A stretch of 64,000 nt of DNA, taken from contig NZ_JNYZ01000039.1 in the NCBI RefSeq assembly GCF_000717335.1, positions 1 through 64,000 of the forward strand, in the 5' to 3' direction. Under the pieces are notes generated by a model. The model was not told the origin of the DNA. It ran no database searches and saw only the letters and a list, made by a program, of their open reading frames with translations. Shown here piece after piece: positions 25,682 to 34,279 of the stretch. Each line of letters begins with the position of its first letter. Within the stretch, counting starts at the first letter, position 1. Source of the DNA: Amycolatopsis jejuensis (lineage in GTDB: Bacteria > Actinomycetota > Actinomycetes > Mycobacteriales > Pseudonocardiaceae). The position numbers and the translations under genes are program-made.

Positions 25682-26656
25682 ATGCGTGTCCGCGATCGGG
25701 TTCTGGCAGCGACTGCCGGAGCCGTGACCCTGCTCGCGCTGGCCACACCCGCGGCGTCCGCCGGGACTGTCCCGGTCAAGACTTCCGCCGAACTGAAGAC
25801 GGCGCTCGCCTCGGCGAAGCCCGGCACCACGATCGAACTGGCCGCGAATACGACGTACACCGGGAATTTCCAGGCGGCCGCCAACGGGACCGCCTCCAGT
25901 CGGATCACGCTCACCGGGCCGCGTAGTGCGGTGGTGAAGGCGTCCGGCGGGCGGACGGTGGAGCTCACCGGCAGCTACTGGACGTTGTCCGGATTCACCA
26001 TCACCGGCGGGCAGAAAGGCCTGATGGCACTCGGGGTGAACCACACGCTGGTCGACGGGCTCAAGGTCACCGGCGTCGGGCACGAGGGCATCCACTTCCA
26101 GCACGGCAGCAGTGACAACGTCGTGCAGAACTCCGAGATTTCCGACACCGGCAAGGAATACGGCGGCTACGGCGAGGGCATCTACTTCGGCTCGGCCAAG
26201 AGCAACTGGCCCGGCGGGCAGCCCGACCACAGCGACCGCAACAAGGCGATCGGCAACGAGATCGGGCCGGACGTGCGCGCGGAGTCCGTCGACATCAAGG
26301 AAGGCACCACCGGCGGCGAACTGCGCGGCAACACCTTCGACGGCACCGGGCAGAGCGGCGAGAACTACGCCGACAGCTGGGTCGACGTGAAGGGCAACGG
26401 CTACCTGATCACCGGCAACAAGGGGCGCCGGGTTTTCGTGCACGACGCCATGTATGGCGCGTTCGAGGTCCACGTGCAGGTGGACGGCTGGGGCCGGGAC
26501 AACACCTTCGCCGGCAACACCGCGGACGTGCAGGCGCCCTCGGCCTACGGGTTCTACGTGGTCAAGCAGGCCACCGGGAACAAGGTCTGCGCGAGCAACA
26601 CGGTGACTGCCGCCGGGAAGGGTTTCGCGAACGTGGCCGCCACACCCGGCTGCTGA
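25682..26656 (+). CDS. Secreted right-handed beta-helix protein (pectate-lyase-like)
   Basis: 324 aa from ATG 25682 with a strong GGAGG ribosome binding site. Residues 1-27 are a signal peptide ending TPAASA. The mature part starts with VKTSAELKTALASAKPGTTIELAANTTYTGNF, as in the pectate lyase/polysaccharide lyase beta-helix proteins, and continues with repeated short strands (FTITGGQKG, HTLVDGLKVTG, VQNSEISDTG, GELRGNTFDGTG, NTFAGNTADV). It probably binds or cleaves a polysaccharide outside the cell. A clear catalytic Arg/Lys set could not be assigned. Two Cys residues near the C-terminus may form a disulfide. Monocistronic, with a terminator after it. Confidence 0.78.
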   Translation: MRVRDRVLAATAGAVTLLALATPAASAGTVPVKTSAELKTALASAKPGTTIELAANTTYTGNFQAAANGTASSRITLTGPRSAVVKASGGRTVELTGSYWTLSGFTITGGQKGLMALGVNHTLVDGLKVTGVGHEGIHFQHGSSDNVVQNSEISDTGKEYGGYGEGIYFGSAKSNWPGGQPDHSDRNKAIGNEIGPDVRAESVDIKEGTTGGELRGNTFDGTGQSGENYADSWVDVKGNGYLITGNKGRRVFVHDAMYGAFEVHVQVDGWGRDNTFAGNTADVQAPSAYGFYVVKQATGNKVCASNTVTAAGKGFANVAATPGC

Positions 26657-26669
26657 CGCGATCACGGAC

Positions 26670-26709
26670 GGGGACCCGCCCAGCCCGGCGGCGGGGGCGG
26701 GTCCCCTTT
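26670..26709 (+). terminator. Rho-independent-type terminator
   Basis: GGGGACCCGCCC (26670-26681) pairs perfectly with GGGCGGGTCCCC (26695-26706) and is followed by TTTC. It lies 13 nt after the stop codon of the beta-helix gene and before the pip start. Confidence 0.8.
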
Positions 26710-26728
26710 CTCTCGTAAAGTGTCCGGT

Positions 26729-27694
26729 ATGGACGAGCTCTACCCGCCGGCCCCGGTGCGGGCCGACGGCATGCTGGACGTCGGCGACGGGCACCGGATC
26801 TACTGTCAGGAAGCCGGAAACCCGGACGGGAAACCGGTCGTGGTGCTGCACGGCGGGCCGGGCAGCGGGATCGCGCCGATGACCCGGCGGCACTTCGACC
26901 CTGACGCGTATCGGATCATCTTGTTCGACCAGCGTGGTTCCGGGCGGAGCACGCCACGCGCGGGGCTGGCGGAGAATACGTTGTGGCACTTGGTGTCCGA
27001 CATGGAACTGCTGCGGGAACGGTTGAATGTCGAACGCTGGCAGTTGTTCGGTGGTTCCTGGGGCTCGACGCTCGCTCTCGCCTATGCTGAAACGCACCCC
27101 GAGCGGGTGTCGGAACTTGTACTGCGCGGGGTTTTCACGGTGCGGCAGCGGGAGCTCGACTGGCTTTACCGCGGCGGGGCGGCGAATCTGTTTCCCCTTG
27201 AGTGGGAAGCCTTCCTGGCCCCGCTGGATTCTGGGGTCGACCCGCTTGCCGGGTACGCTGCGTTGCTGCACTCCCCCGATCGGGCGGTACGCGAACGCGC
27301 GGCGATTGCGTGGAGTGTCTGGGAAGGCGCGACGGTGGCGCTGCTGCCACAGGAGGCTTTCGTTCATCAGTACGCGAATCCGGAGTTCGCGCTGACGTTC
27401 GCGCGGCTTGCGGTACATTATTTCCGGCATGGCGCTTGGCTGGAGGAGGGCCAGCTGATCCGGGATGCCGCACGGCTGGCCGGTATCCCGGGGGTGCTGG
27501 TGCAGGGCCGGTACGACGCCGTTTGCCCGCCTGCCACGGCTTACGAGCTGCACCGGGCGTGGCCGGGTTCCACGCTGCGGCTGATCGAAGGCGCCGGACA
27601 TGCGGTAACCGACCCGGGAATTCTGACGGCCCTCCGGGAGGCGACGGATTCGTTCCGGCGTGAAGTCCGTGAAGGGAACCATCACGGACTCTGA
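26729..27694 (+). CDS. pip: Proline iminopeptidase
   Basis: 321 aa from ATG 26729. Alpha/beta-hydrolase landmarks of family S33: LHGGPGSGIAP (oxyanion), FDQRGSGRSTPR, the nucleophile in FGGSWGSTLALAYAE (Ser near 110), an Asp in GRYDAVCPP and the His in EGAGHAVTD near 296. The enzyme removes N-terminal proline from peptides in the cytoplasm. TAAAGT at 26716-26721, seven bases before the ATG, suggests a leaderless transcript; GTG at 26720 overlaps that box and is less likely. The last nine or so residues (VREGNHHGL) and the stop codon lie inside the long palindrome at 27663-27721, so the repeat has become part of the coding region. Confidence 0.92.
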   Translation: MDELYPPAPVRADGMLDVGDGHRIYCQEAGNPDGKPVVVLHGGPGSGIAPMTRRHFDPDAYRIILFDQRGSGRSTPRAGLAENTLWHLVSDMELLRERLNVERWQLFGGSWGSTLALAYAETHPERVSELVLRGVFTVRQRELDWLYRGGAANLFPLEWEAFLAPLDSGVDPLAGYAALLHSPDRAVRERAAIAWSVWEGATVALLPQEAFVHQYANPEFALTFARLAVHYFRHGAWLEEGQLIRDAARLAGIPGVLVQGRYDAVCPPATAYELHRAWPGSTLRLIEGAGHAVTDPGILTALREATDSFRREVREGNHHGL

Positions 27695-27721
27695 TTCCGT
27701 GATGGTTCCCTTCACGGACTT
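27663..27721. terminator. Perfect 26-bp palindrome between pip and potC (repeat family copy 2)
   Basis: Arms 27663-27688 and 27696-27721 are perfectly complementary around a 7-nt loop. The outer GTCCGTGAAGGGAACCATCA is identical to the palindrome at 10687-10741. It lies between convergent genes and would terminate transcription from both sides; its left half encodes the C-terminus of Pip. Confidence 0.85.
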
Positions 27722-27731
27722 GGGCGGCTAG

Positions 27732-28541
27732 CTAGATCCGCCCGCCGCTTGAGCTGTCGCCGCCGGAAAGGCGTTGGGCCAGATACACCGGCACCGTCGA
27801 CACCACGATCAGCACTGCCGCCACCACGTTGACCACCGGGGCCTGGTTCGGGCGGAACAGGTTGTTGTAGATCCAGATCGGCAGGGTTTCCATGCCCGTG
27901 CCGAGGGTGAACGTGGTCACGATGATCTCGTCGAACGACAGCGCGAACGCCAGCAGCCCACCGGCCAGCAGAGCCGAACGCAGCATCGGGAAGGTGACCA
28001 GGCGGAAGGTCGTCGCACCGTCGGCGCCCAGGTCCATCGACGCCTCTTCCAGGTTCCCGCCCATCCGGCGCAAGCGAGCGACGACGTTGTTGAACACCAC
28101 CACGATACAAAACGTCGCGTGCGCGATGATCGCCGTCATCAAGCCAAGGTCGATACCCAAAATGGTACGGAAGGCGTTGTTCAGCGCAATACCCGTCACG
28201 ATGCCCGGCAGCGCAATCGGCAGCACGATCAGCAACGACAACGAATTCCGCCCGAAGAACCGGTACTTCTGCAACGCAAACGCAGCCATCGTGCCCAGTA
28301 CCAACGCAATCACGGTCGCCGAGAGGCCGGCGACGACGCTCGTCCACAACGCGTGCAGCGCGCCTTCGTTGGTGATCGCGCGGCCCCACCACTCGAGGGT
28401 GAAGCTCTTGGGCGGCCAGCCGAACGTCGTGTCGGCATTGACCGAGTTCAGCAACACCACCAGCAGCGGGAAGTAAATCACCGCGAATCCGGCGCCGAGC
28501 GCGGTCCACAGCAGCACCCGGGCGGCTTTCGACATCCGCAC
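27732..28541 (-). CDS. potC: Polyamine ABC transporter permease, PotC-like
   Basis: 269 aa with six membrane helices and the EAA loop of binding-protein-dependent permeases (EEASMDLGADGATTFRLVTFP, about residues 168-188). The sequence LSFDEIIVTTFTLGTGMETLPIWIYN is typical of PotC. It forms the membrane channel with the PotB-like protein encoded 9 nt upstream. Last gene of the leftward operon; transcription probably ends in the palindrome beyond its stop. Confidence 0.9.
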   Translation of the reverse strand: MRMSKAARVLLWTALGAGFAVIYFPLLVVLLNSVNADTTFGWPPKSFTLEWWGRAITNEGALHALWTSVVAGLSATVIALVLGTMAAFALQKYRFFGRNSLSLLIVLPIALPGIVTGIALNNAFRTILGIDLGLMTAIIAHATFCIVVVFNNVVARLRRMGGNLEEASMDLGADGATTFRLVTFPMLRSALLAGGLLAFALSFDEIIVTTFTLGTGMETLPIWIYNNLFRPNQAPVVNVVAAVLIVVSTVPVYLAQRLSGGDSSSGGRI

Positions 28542-28550
28542 GGCGGTCTC

Positions 28551-29432
28551 CTAGAGGTTGTCCAGCGCGCCGGTGCGGCGCACCGCGGCCAGGTAGACGA
28601 GCATGATCACGACCGGCACCGTGGCGACCGTCGCGGCGAACGGCAGGTTGTTGGCCGCGCCGATGTTGTCGTACACCACGTTTCCGAGCATCTGCGAAGT
28701 ACCGCCGACGATCTTCACCGCGATGTAATCGCCCAGCGACAGCGAAAACGTGAAGATCGACCCCGCGACGATCGCCGGGAAAGTGAGCGGCAGGATCACC
28801 GAGCGGAAGGTGCGGAACGACTTCGCGCCGAGGTCGCCGGACGCGTCCACCAGGGAAGCCGGAAGCCGTTCGAGACCCGCATAAATTGGCAGGATCATGT
28901 ACGGCAGCCAGAGATACGACAGCGTGATCACGGTCGCCGCGACGCCGTACCCAGGTCCGGACAGGCCGAACGGGTCCAGCAGCCAGTTGATCACCCCGTT
29001 GCCGGACAACATGGTCCGCCACGCGTAGGCCTTCACCAGGTAGCTCGCCCACAGCGGCGTCATCACCATGATCACGAGGATCCGTTGCGCGCGCGGCGAG
29101 GCGAGCTTGGCCATCGCGAACGCCATCGGGAACGCGATCACCGCGTCGATCACGGTGACCAGCAACGCGATCCCGACCGTGCGGAACGTGATCGTGCGGT
29201 ACACCGAATCACTGAAGAGAGTGACGAAGTTGCCGAACGACCAGTCGGTGACCACCTGGCCGGTGAAGACGTCGGTGGACCAGAAGGCCGTCACGAAAAG
29301 GGCGGCGAGCGCGCCGAGATAGGCGAGGCCGAGCCAGAGCATCGGAGCGGAGAGCAGGATGCCGAGGCGCAGCCGGGGTTTGCGGTGGAAGAAGGCCGAG
29401 ACGCGGTGGCTCGGCGGGCTCACGGCAGTCAT
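28551..29432 (-). CDS. potB: Polyamine ABC transporter permease, PotB-like
   Basis: 293 aa from ATG 29432, six helices after a polar start (PPSHRVSAFFHRKPRLR). The EAA loop reads DASGDLGAKSFRTFRSVILP near residue 200, followed by FSLSLGDYIAVKIVGG, which is characteristic of PotB-type subunits. The longer open frame that runs upstream passes through a 30-bp tandem repeat and into potD sequence and is not coding. It is separated from potD by 200 bp containing the repeat array, unlike the other tight junctions of this operon, so separate control of its level is possible. Confidence 0.9.
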   Translation of the reverse strand: MTAVSPPSHRVSAFFHRKPRLRLGILLSAPMLWLGLAYLGALAALFVTAFWSTDVFTGQVVTDWSFGNFVTLFSDSVYRTITFRTVGIALLVTVIDAVIAFPMAFAMAKLASPRAQRILVIMVMTPLWASYLVKAYAWRTMLSGNGVINWLLDPFGLSGPGYGVAATVITLSYLWLPYMILPIYAGLERLPASLVDASGDLGAKSFRTFRSVILPLTFPAIVAGSIFTFSLSLGDYIAVKIVGGTSQMLGNVVYDNIGAANNLPFAATVATVPVVIMLVYLAAVRRTGALDNL

Positions 29433-29471
29433 GTCGTAACACTTTCGAGTGAATATGGGCGAAGCCGGGGA

Positions 29472-29612
29472 GCACCCCAATGTGGCATTGGGTGCGTCAG
29501 ATGCAACGAACGCCACATTGGGTGCATCCCACGCAACGAACGCCACATTGGGTGCGTCCCACGCAACGAACGCCACATTGGGTGCGTCACATGCACCCAA
29601 TGCCACATTGGG
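29472..29612. repeat. 30-bp tandem repeat with hairpin ends between potD and potB
   Basis: Five units: three near-identical 30-bp copies starting GCAACGAACGCCACATTGGG (29503, 29533, 29563), flanked by two diverged ones. Each outer unit carries a perfect hairpin CCCAATG-3nt-CATTGGG (29476-29492 and 29596-29612); the inner units keep only CATTGGG. It lies within the transcribed spacer of the importer operon. Confidence 0.9.
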
Positions 29613-29632
29613 GTGGTCCCGGCGGGCGAAGG

Positions 29633-30841
29633 TCAGCCCTTGATCTCGGTCCAGGCGCGAGTCCAGTCGCCGTAGTCCTTGCACTTGACGTCCGTGCGGC
29701 CGTCGAGGCACTGCGGGATCGGCGTCGTCCAGTACTGGATCTTCGCGGCGTACGCGGCGTCGTTGGCGTGGTAGGTGTCGCACAACGACTTGTCCTTGAA
29801 CTCCGCGCAGGCCTTGGAGTTCGCCGGAGCCTCGCCGAAGTACTCGGCGACCTGGGCGTTCGCCTTCGGGCTCACGATGTAGTCCATCCACTTGTACGCG
29901 CAGGTCTTGTGCTGCGACTTCGCGGCGACCATCCACGTGTCCGACCAGCCGGTGGCCCCCTCGCTCGGCACGGCGGCCTGCAGCGGTGCGCCCTCGCTCT
30001 TGGCGAGGTTTACCGTGACCTGCCACGCGGTGCCGATCACGCCGTCGCCGCTCTTCAGCGACTGCGTTTCCTTGAGGTAGTCCGACCAGTACTCCCCGAC
30101 CAGCGGACGCTGCTTCTTGAGCAGGTCCACCGCGGCGTTGAACTGCTTGTCGTCCAGCGCGTACGGGTTCTTGATCCCCAGGTCAGGCTGGTGCGCCATC
30201 AGGTACAGCGCGGCGTCGGCGATGTAGATCGGCGAGTCGTACGCGATCACCTTGCCCTTGTAGGGCGAGTTCTGGTCGAACATCGGAGACCACGACTTCG
30301 GCTCCGGCGTCACCTTGTCGGTGCGCCAGGTCAGCACGTTCGCGCCCCAGCCGTGCGGAATGCCGTAGGAGACGTTGTTGACGCTGTTCCACGACTTGTT
30401 CTTCAGGAACGGGTAGATGTCGTTGTAGTTCGGCACCAGCGCGGTGTTCACCGGCTCGACGTCACCCGATGCGACCAATCGCAGCGACGCGTCGCCGGAC
30501 GCCGAAACCACGTCGTACTGGCCGGTTTTCATGAGCGTGACGGCCTCGTCGGAGGTACCGAACGGCTTCACGTTCACCTTGCAGCCGGTCTGCTGCTCGA
30601 ACGGCGTGACCCAGTTGACCTTCGGGTCGTTCGAGCCGTTCTCCGCGTAACCGGGCCACGCGAGCACGTTGAGCTGGCCTTCCGGCTGGCCGAGCTGCGT
30701 CAGCGCGGCGAGCTTCGGCGGCGTGAAACCTTGTGCTCCCGGCGCCGACCCGGTCTTCGAGTCGGAGCCCGAGGTGCCACAGGCAGCGAGCAGGAGGCTC
30801 ACGCCGCACACACCTGCGAGCAGCGTCTTCCTGTTCTTCAT
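29633..30841 (-). CDS. potD: Polyamine ABC transporter substrate-binding lipoprotein, PotD/PotF-like
   Basis: 402 aa. Lipoprotein signal with lipobox LLLAAC (Cys21) and a Gly/Ser-rich linker. The mature protein has the spermidine/putrescine-binding pattern: LNVLAWPGYAE, FEQQTGCKVNVKPFGTSDE, YDVVSASGDASLRLVASGDVEPVN, and a later YWSDYLKETQSLKSGDGVIG. It would capture the amine outside the membrane and hand it to the PotB/PotC pair. Cys pairs (near 265-330) may form disulfides. It lies 26 nt downstream of the ATPase gene in the same operon. Which amine is bound cannot be read from sequence; dehydrogenase and gabT neighbours favour putrescine. Confidence 0.9.
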   Translation of the reverse strand: MKNRKTLLAGVCGVSLLLAACGTSGSDSKTGSAPGAQGFTPPKLAALTQLGQPEGQLNVLAWPGYAENGSNDPKVNWVTPFEQQTGCKVNVKPFGTSDEAVTLMKTGQYDVVSASGDASLRLVASGDVEPVNTALVPNYNDIYPFLKNKSWNSVNNVSYGIPHGWGANVLTWRTDKVTPEPKSWSPMFDQNSPYKGKVIAYDSPIYIADAALYLMAHQPDLGIKNPYALDDKQFNAAVDLLKKQRPLVGEYWSDYLKETQSLKSGDGVIGTAWQVTVNLAKSEGAPLQAAVPSEGATGWSDTWMVAAKSQHKTCAYKWMDYIVSPKANAQVAEYFGEAPANSKACAEFKDKSLCDTYHANDAAYAAKIQYWTTPIPQCLDGRTDVKCKDYGDWTRAWTEIKG

Positions 30842-30867
30842 AGCGAGAGAAACCTTCCCGTGAGGAA

Positions 30868-31944
30868 CTAGCCGGCTTCGGGGACCCGGAAACTGTGTTC
30901 GCGGCGCCAGCGCAGGCGGACGCGACCGTCGGCGAACTCGGTCGGTTCGCTGGTGTTCTGGCGGACAACGGACAATTGGCCCCCGGCATCGAGCGCGACA
31001 GCGTAGCGCACTGTCGACCCGGCATACACGACATCCGTCACCGAACCCGTCGCGGATGTCTCGCCGGGACCCGCGGGCGACGCGAGATCGCCGTCGATGC
31101 GGATCTTCTCGGGCCGGATGCTGTACACGCCCGGCTTGCCGATCACCGCCTCCGCGCTACGCCCGCTGAGCAGGTTGGACGTGCCGACGAAACCGGCGAC
31201 GAACGCGCTCGCCGGTCTCTCGTACACCTCGATCGGCGTGCCGACCTGTTCGATCTTGCCCGCGTTGAACACCGCGATCCGGTCGCTCATGGTCAGCGCC
31301 TCGTCCTGGTCGTGCGTGACGAAGACGAAGGTGATGCCGACCTCGCGCTGGATCTGCTTGAGCTCCACCTGCATCGTCTGGCGCAGCTTGAGATCGAGCG
31401 CGCCGAGAGGTTCGTCGAGCAACAACACTTTCGGCCTATTCACCAACGCGCGCGCAAGTGCTACGCGTTGCCGCTGCCCGCCGGACAGCTGGGTCGGCTT
31501 GCGGTCGCCGTATTCCTCCAGCCGTACCGTGCGAAGCGCTTCCGTTGCGCGCTCGCGACGTTCGGCCTTCGGTACCCGCTTCACCCGCAGCCCGTACTCC
31601 ACGTTCTGCTGCACCGACATGTGCGGGAAGAGCGCGTAGTCCTGGAAAACCGTGTTCACGTCACGGTCGAACGGCGCGAGCTGGCTGACGTCCTGGCCGT
31701 CGAGCTCGATGGTGCCCGACGTGGGCAGCTCGAACCCGGCGATCATGCGCAGCACGGTGGTCTTCCCGGAGCCGGACGGGCCGAGCATCGAGAAGAACTC
31801 GCCGGGCGGGATGTCGAGGTCGACCCCGTCCACGGCACGCACCTTGTCGAAGTGCTTTTCCAGGCCGGTGAGCCGGATCGCCGGCTGGCCGCCGGGCAGG
31901 CTCGGGCCGGGCGGCCGGGTCTCGGCGGGGGCTTGATGGGGCAT
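30868..31944 (-). CDS. potA: Polyamine ABC transporter ATP-binding protein, PotA-like
   Basis: 358 aa from ATG 31944, chosen because GGGAAGG lies six bases upstream; ATG 31959 and GTG 31974 are in frame. Walker A GPSGSGKT, signature [15 protein letters not shown], Walker [13 protein letters not shown] and the switch His in FVTHDQDEA are intact, followed by a C-terminal TOBE-like domain ([27 protein letters not shown]). It powers import through PotB/PotC. Second gene of the operon, 33 nt after the aldehyde dehydrogenase. Confidence 0.92.
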   Translation of the reverse strand: MPHQAPAETRPPGPSLPGGQPAIRLTGLEKHFDKVRAVDGVDLDIPPGEFFSMLGPSGSGKTTVLRMIAGFELPTSGTIELDGQDVSQLAPFDRDVNTVFQDYALFPHMSVQQNVEYGLRVKRVPKAERRERATEALRTVRLEEYGDRKPTQLSGGQRQRVALARALVNRPKVLLLDEPLGALDLKLRQTMQVELKQIQREVGITFVFVTHDQDEALTMSDRIAVFNAGKIEQVGTPIEVYERPASAFVAGFVGTSNLLSGRSAEAVIGKPGVYSIRPEKIRIDGDLASPAGPGETSATGSVTDVVYAGSTVRYAVALDAGGQLSVVRQNTSEPTEFADGRVRLRWRREHSFRVPEAG

Positions 31945-31977
31945 GACGGGCCTTCCCATGGATCCGGTCACCACTCG

Positions 31978-33399
31978 CTACAGCGCACTCATCACGTGCT
32001 TGACCCGCGTGTAGTCCTCGAGGCCGTACAGCGAGAGATCCTTGCCGTAGCCGGACTTCTTGAACCCGCCGTGCGGCATCTCGGCCACGAGCGGGATGTG
32101 CGTGTTGATCCACACGCAGCCGAAGTCGAGCTTCGCCGACACGCGCATGGCGCGCTGGTGGTCCTTGGTCCACACCGACGACGCGAGGCCGTACGGCACC
32201 CCGTTGGCTGCCTTCAGTACCTCGTCCTCGCCAGTGAACCGCTGCACTGTGATCACCGGGCCGAACACCTCGTTCTGGGTGATCTCGTCGTCCTGCCGGA
32301 CGCCGGAAACCACGGTGGCCTCGTAGAAGTAGCCCTCGTCGCCGGACCGTCGTCCTCCACAGTGGACAGTCGCATGCGCGGGCAGCCGGTCGACGAAACC
32401 GGCCACTTTTTCCAGCTGTGCAGCGTTGTTGAGCGGACCGTACGCGACATCCTCATCGTCCGGGCGGCCCGTCTTGTTCGCCTCGGCCTGCTGGGTGAGC
32501 GCGTTGACGAACGTGTCGTGCACGTCCTCGTGTACCAGCACGCGAGTGGCGGCAGTGCAATCCTGACCGGCGTTGAAATACCCAGCCGCGGCAATGGCTT
32601 CGGCGGCGGCATCGAGGTCGGCGTCCGGGAACACGATCACCGGCGCCTTGCCGCCGAGCTCGAGGTGCACGCGCTTGACGTCGTGCGCGGCCGAACCGGC
32701 GACCTCGATCCCGGCGCGCACCGAGCCGGTGATCGACACCATCGCCGGGGTTTCGTGCTCCACCAACGCGCGGCCGGTGTCGCGGTCGCCGCAGATCACG
32801 TTGAGCACGCCCGCAGGCAGGAACTCGCCGCAAATCTCGGCGAGCAGCAACGTGGACGCGGGCGTGGTGTCCGACGGCTTGAGCACGATCGTGTTACCTG
32901 CCGCGAGTGCGGGTGCGATCTTCCAGATCGCCATCATCAGCGGGTAGTTCCACGGCGTGACCTGCGCACAGACCCCCACCGGCTCGCGCCGGACGAACGA
33001 CGTGTGGCCTTCCATGTACTCGCCGGCCGCGCGGCCTTCGAGCACGCGCGCGGCACCGGCGAAGAAGCGCACCTGGTCGACCGCCGGGGGCAGTTCCTCC
33101 GACATGGTCAGCGCGAACGGCTTCCCGGTGTCCTGCGACTCGACGCGGATGATCTCCTCACCGCGTGCCTCGAGCGCGTCGGCGATCTTGAGCAACGCGA
33201 GCTGCCGCTGCGCCGGGGTGGTCTCGCGCCAGCTTTCGAACGCTTCCGCGGCGACCTTCAGCGCACGGTCGACGTCCTCGGCGCCACCGACCGGCGCGGT
33301 GCAGTACGGCCGTCCGGTGACCGGATCGACGATCTCCGAGACCTTTCCCGACAGCGAGTCGACGTACTTCCCGCCGACGAAATCCCTCAGTTCCTGCAC
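31978..33399 (-). CDS. Aminobutyraldehyde-type aldehyde dehydrogenase (PatD-like)
   Basis: 473 aa from GTG 33399 with GGAGG eight bases upstream; the longer frame to 33447 is unlikely since it would cross the operator. Catalytic Cys281 in FNAGQDCTAATR, Glu247 in LELGGK and Asn151 in TPWNYP are in place. The sequence resembles gamma-aminobutyraldehyde dehydrogenases, which oxidise 4-aminobutanal to GABA with NAD. Being first in an operon with the polyamine importer supports putrescine breakdown. The putrescine aminotransferase or oxidase that would make the aldehyde is not in the window, except possibly the gabT-like enzyme. Expressed from the promoter at 33433-33461. Confidence 0.88.
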   Translation of the reverse strand: MQELRDFVGGKYVDSLSGKVSEIVDPVTGRPYCTAPVGGAEDVDRALKVAAEAFESWRETTPAQRQLALLKIADALEARGEEIIRVESQDTGKPFALTMSEELPPAVDQVRFFAGAARVLEGRAAGEYMEGHTSFVRREPVGVCAQVTPWNYPLMMAIWKIAPALAAGNTIVLKPSDTTPASTLLLAEICGEFLPAGVLNVICGDRDTGRALVEHETPAMVSITGSVRAGIEVAGSAAHDVKRVHLELGGKAPVIVFPDADLDAAAEAIAAAGYFNAGQDCTAATRVLVHEDVHDTFVNALTQQAEANKTGRPDDEDVAYGPLNNAAQLEKVAGFVDRLPAHATVHCGGRRSGDEGYFYEATVVSGVRQDDEITQNEVFGPVITVQRFTGEDEVLKAANGVPYGLASSVWTKDHQRAMRVSAKLDFGCVWINTHIPLVAEMPHGGFKKSGYGKDLSLYGLEDYTRVKHVMSAL

Positions 33400-33429
33400 G
33401 CGTGCGCCTCCTGACTCTCCGTGGCAGGA

Positions 33430-33461
33430 TGAAACATATAACTCCATATTTCAAATGACAA
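33430..33461 (-). promoter_or_regulatory. Promoter and operator of the aldehyde dehydrogenase-importer operon
   Basis: On the minus strand, -35 TTGTCA (33456-33461), 17-bp spacer and -10 TATGTT (33433-33438). An inverted repeat TGAAAcATAT (33430-33439) / ATATTTCA (33446-33453) covers the spacer and -10 box. The stretch is strikingly AT-rich. The divergent GntR gene 52 bp away is the natural candidate to bind it. Confidence 0.65.
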
Positions 33462-33512
33462 GGCCCTGGGGCAGGATTGACCCCATTGCTTGCCGAGACG
33501 GGTGGACCAACG

Positions 33513-34256
33513 ATGCGCAAGGAGATGTCGAACAGCGCGCGCCTGGCGATGTTCGCCCCACTGGACCAAGTGGGGCGCGCCGAGGCGGTCGCCGCGCGGC
33601 TGCTCGACGCCATCACGCTCGGTCTGCTCGACGACGCCGAGCAGCTGCCGAGCGAAGCGGAACTGGCCGCGCAGTTCCGCGTCTCCACCGTCACGGTGCG
33701 CGAGGCGCTCGCCGTGTTGCGCCAGCAGGGTCTGGTCGAAACGCGCCGGGGCCGCGGTGGCGGCAGCTTCGTGCGTACCCCGGCATGGCCGGCCGCCAGC
33801 TCGTGGGCCGAACGCCTGCGGCTGGTGTCGATGGCGGACCTGCGCGACTTCGGCGACCACTACCTCGCTGTCGCCGGTTCCGCCGCGAAACTCGCCGCCG
33901 AACGCAGTACGCCCGAAGATCTCGAACGGCTGCGGCTCACGGCGGAAGACCTGCTCGGCGTAACCGGTCCCGAGGCGACCCGCGCGGAGCGGCACTTCCA
34001 CCTCGAGGTGGCGGCGGCCGCGCAGTCGCCGCGGCTCACCAACCAGGAAGTCCAGCTGCAGGGCGAATACGGCGTCCTGCTGTGGGTGCCCCTCGGCGAC
34101 GAGGAGTCGTGCCGCGCGTCCTACGCTGAACACCAGGCGATCGTCACCGCGATCGCCGCGGCCGACGGCGATCGGGCGCGTGCCCTGACCGAAGACCACA
34201 TCCTCGGTGCGCTCGACCGGCTCGCGGATCTGCACTTGACCCTCGAAACGCCGTAA
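33513..34256 (+). CDS. GntR-family regulator, FadR-type
   Basis: 247 aa. N-terminal winged helix (residues about 18-88: AVAARLLDAITLGLLDDAEQLPSEAELAAQFRVSTVTVREALAVLRQQGLVETRRGRGGGSF, written here in part) and an all-helical FadR/FCD-type effector domain from about 100, with candidate metal ligands in DLRDFGDHY and HFHLEVAAAAQS. It probably represses or activates the divergent dehydrogenase-importer operon through the palindrome at 33430-33453, with an amine or acid as signal. ATG 33513 has only a weak GGGTGG upstream. The Cache-domain gene follows 23 nt later and may be cotranscribed. Confidence 0.87.
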   Translation: MRKEMSNSARLAMFAPLDQVGRAEAVAARLLDAITLGLLDDAEQLPSEAELAAQFRVSTVTVREALAVLRQQGLVETRRGRGGGSFVRTPAWPAASSWAERLRLVSMADLRDFGDHYLAVAGSAAKLAAERSTPEDLERLRLTAEDLLGVTGPEATRAERHFHLEVAAAAQSPRLTNQEVQLQGEYGVLLWVPLGDEESCRASYAEHQAIVTAIAAADGDRARALTEDHILGALDRLADLHLTLETP

Positions 34257-34279
34257 GCTCCGATGACCCGCATCACGAG

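Noticed and set aside
29472..29612. CRISPR or transposon ends in the importer operon
   Set aside because: Pure tandem repeat without spacers; the hairpin ends flank no transposase gene.
27774..29675. Plus-strand frame over the potC-potB region
   Set aside because: Antisense to two permeases with complete EAA loops, and it crosses the 30-bp tandem repeat.
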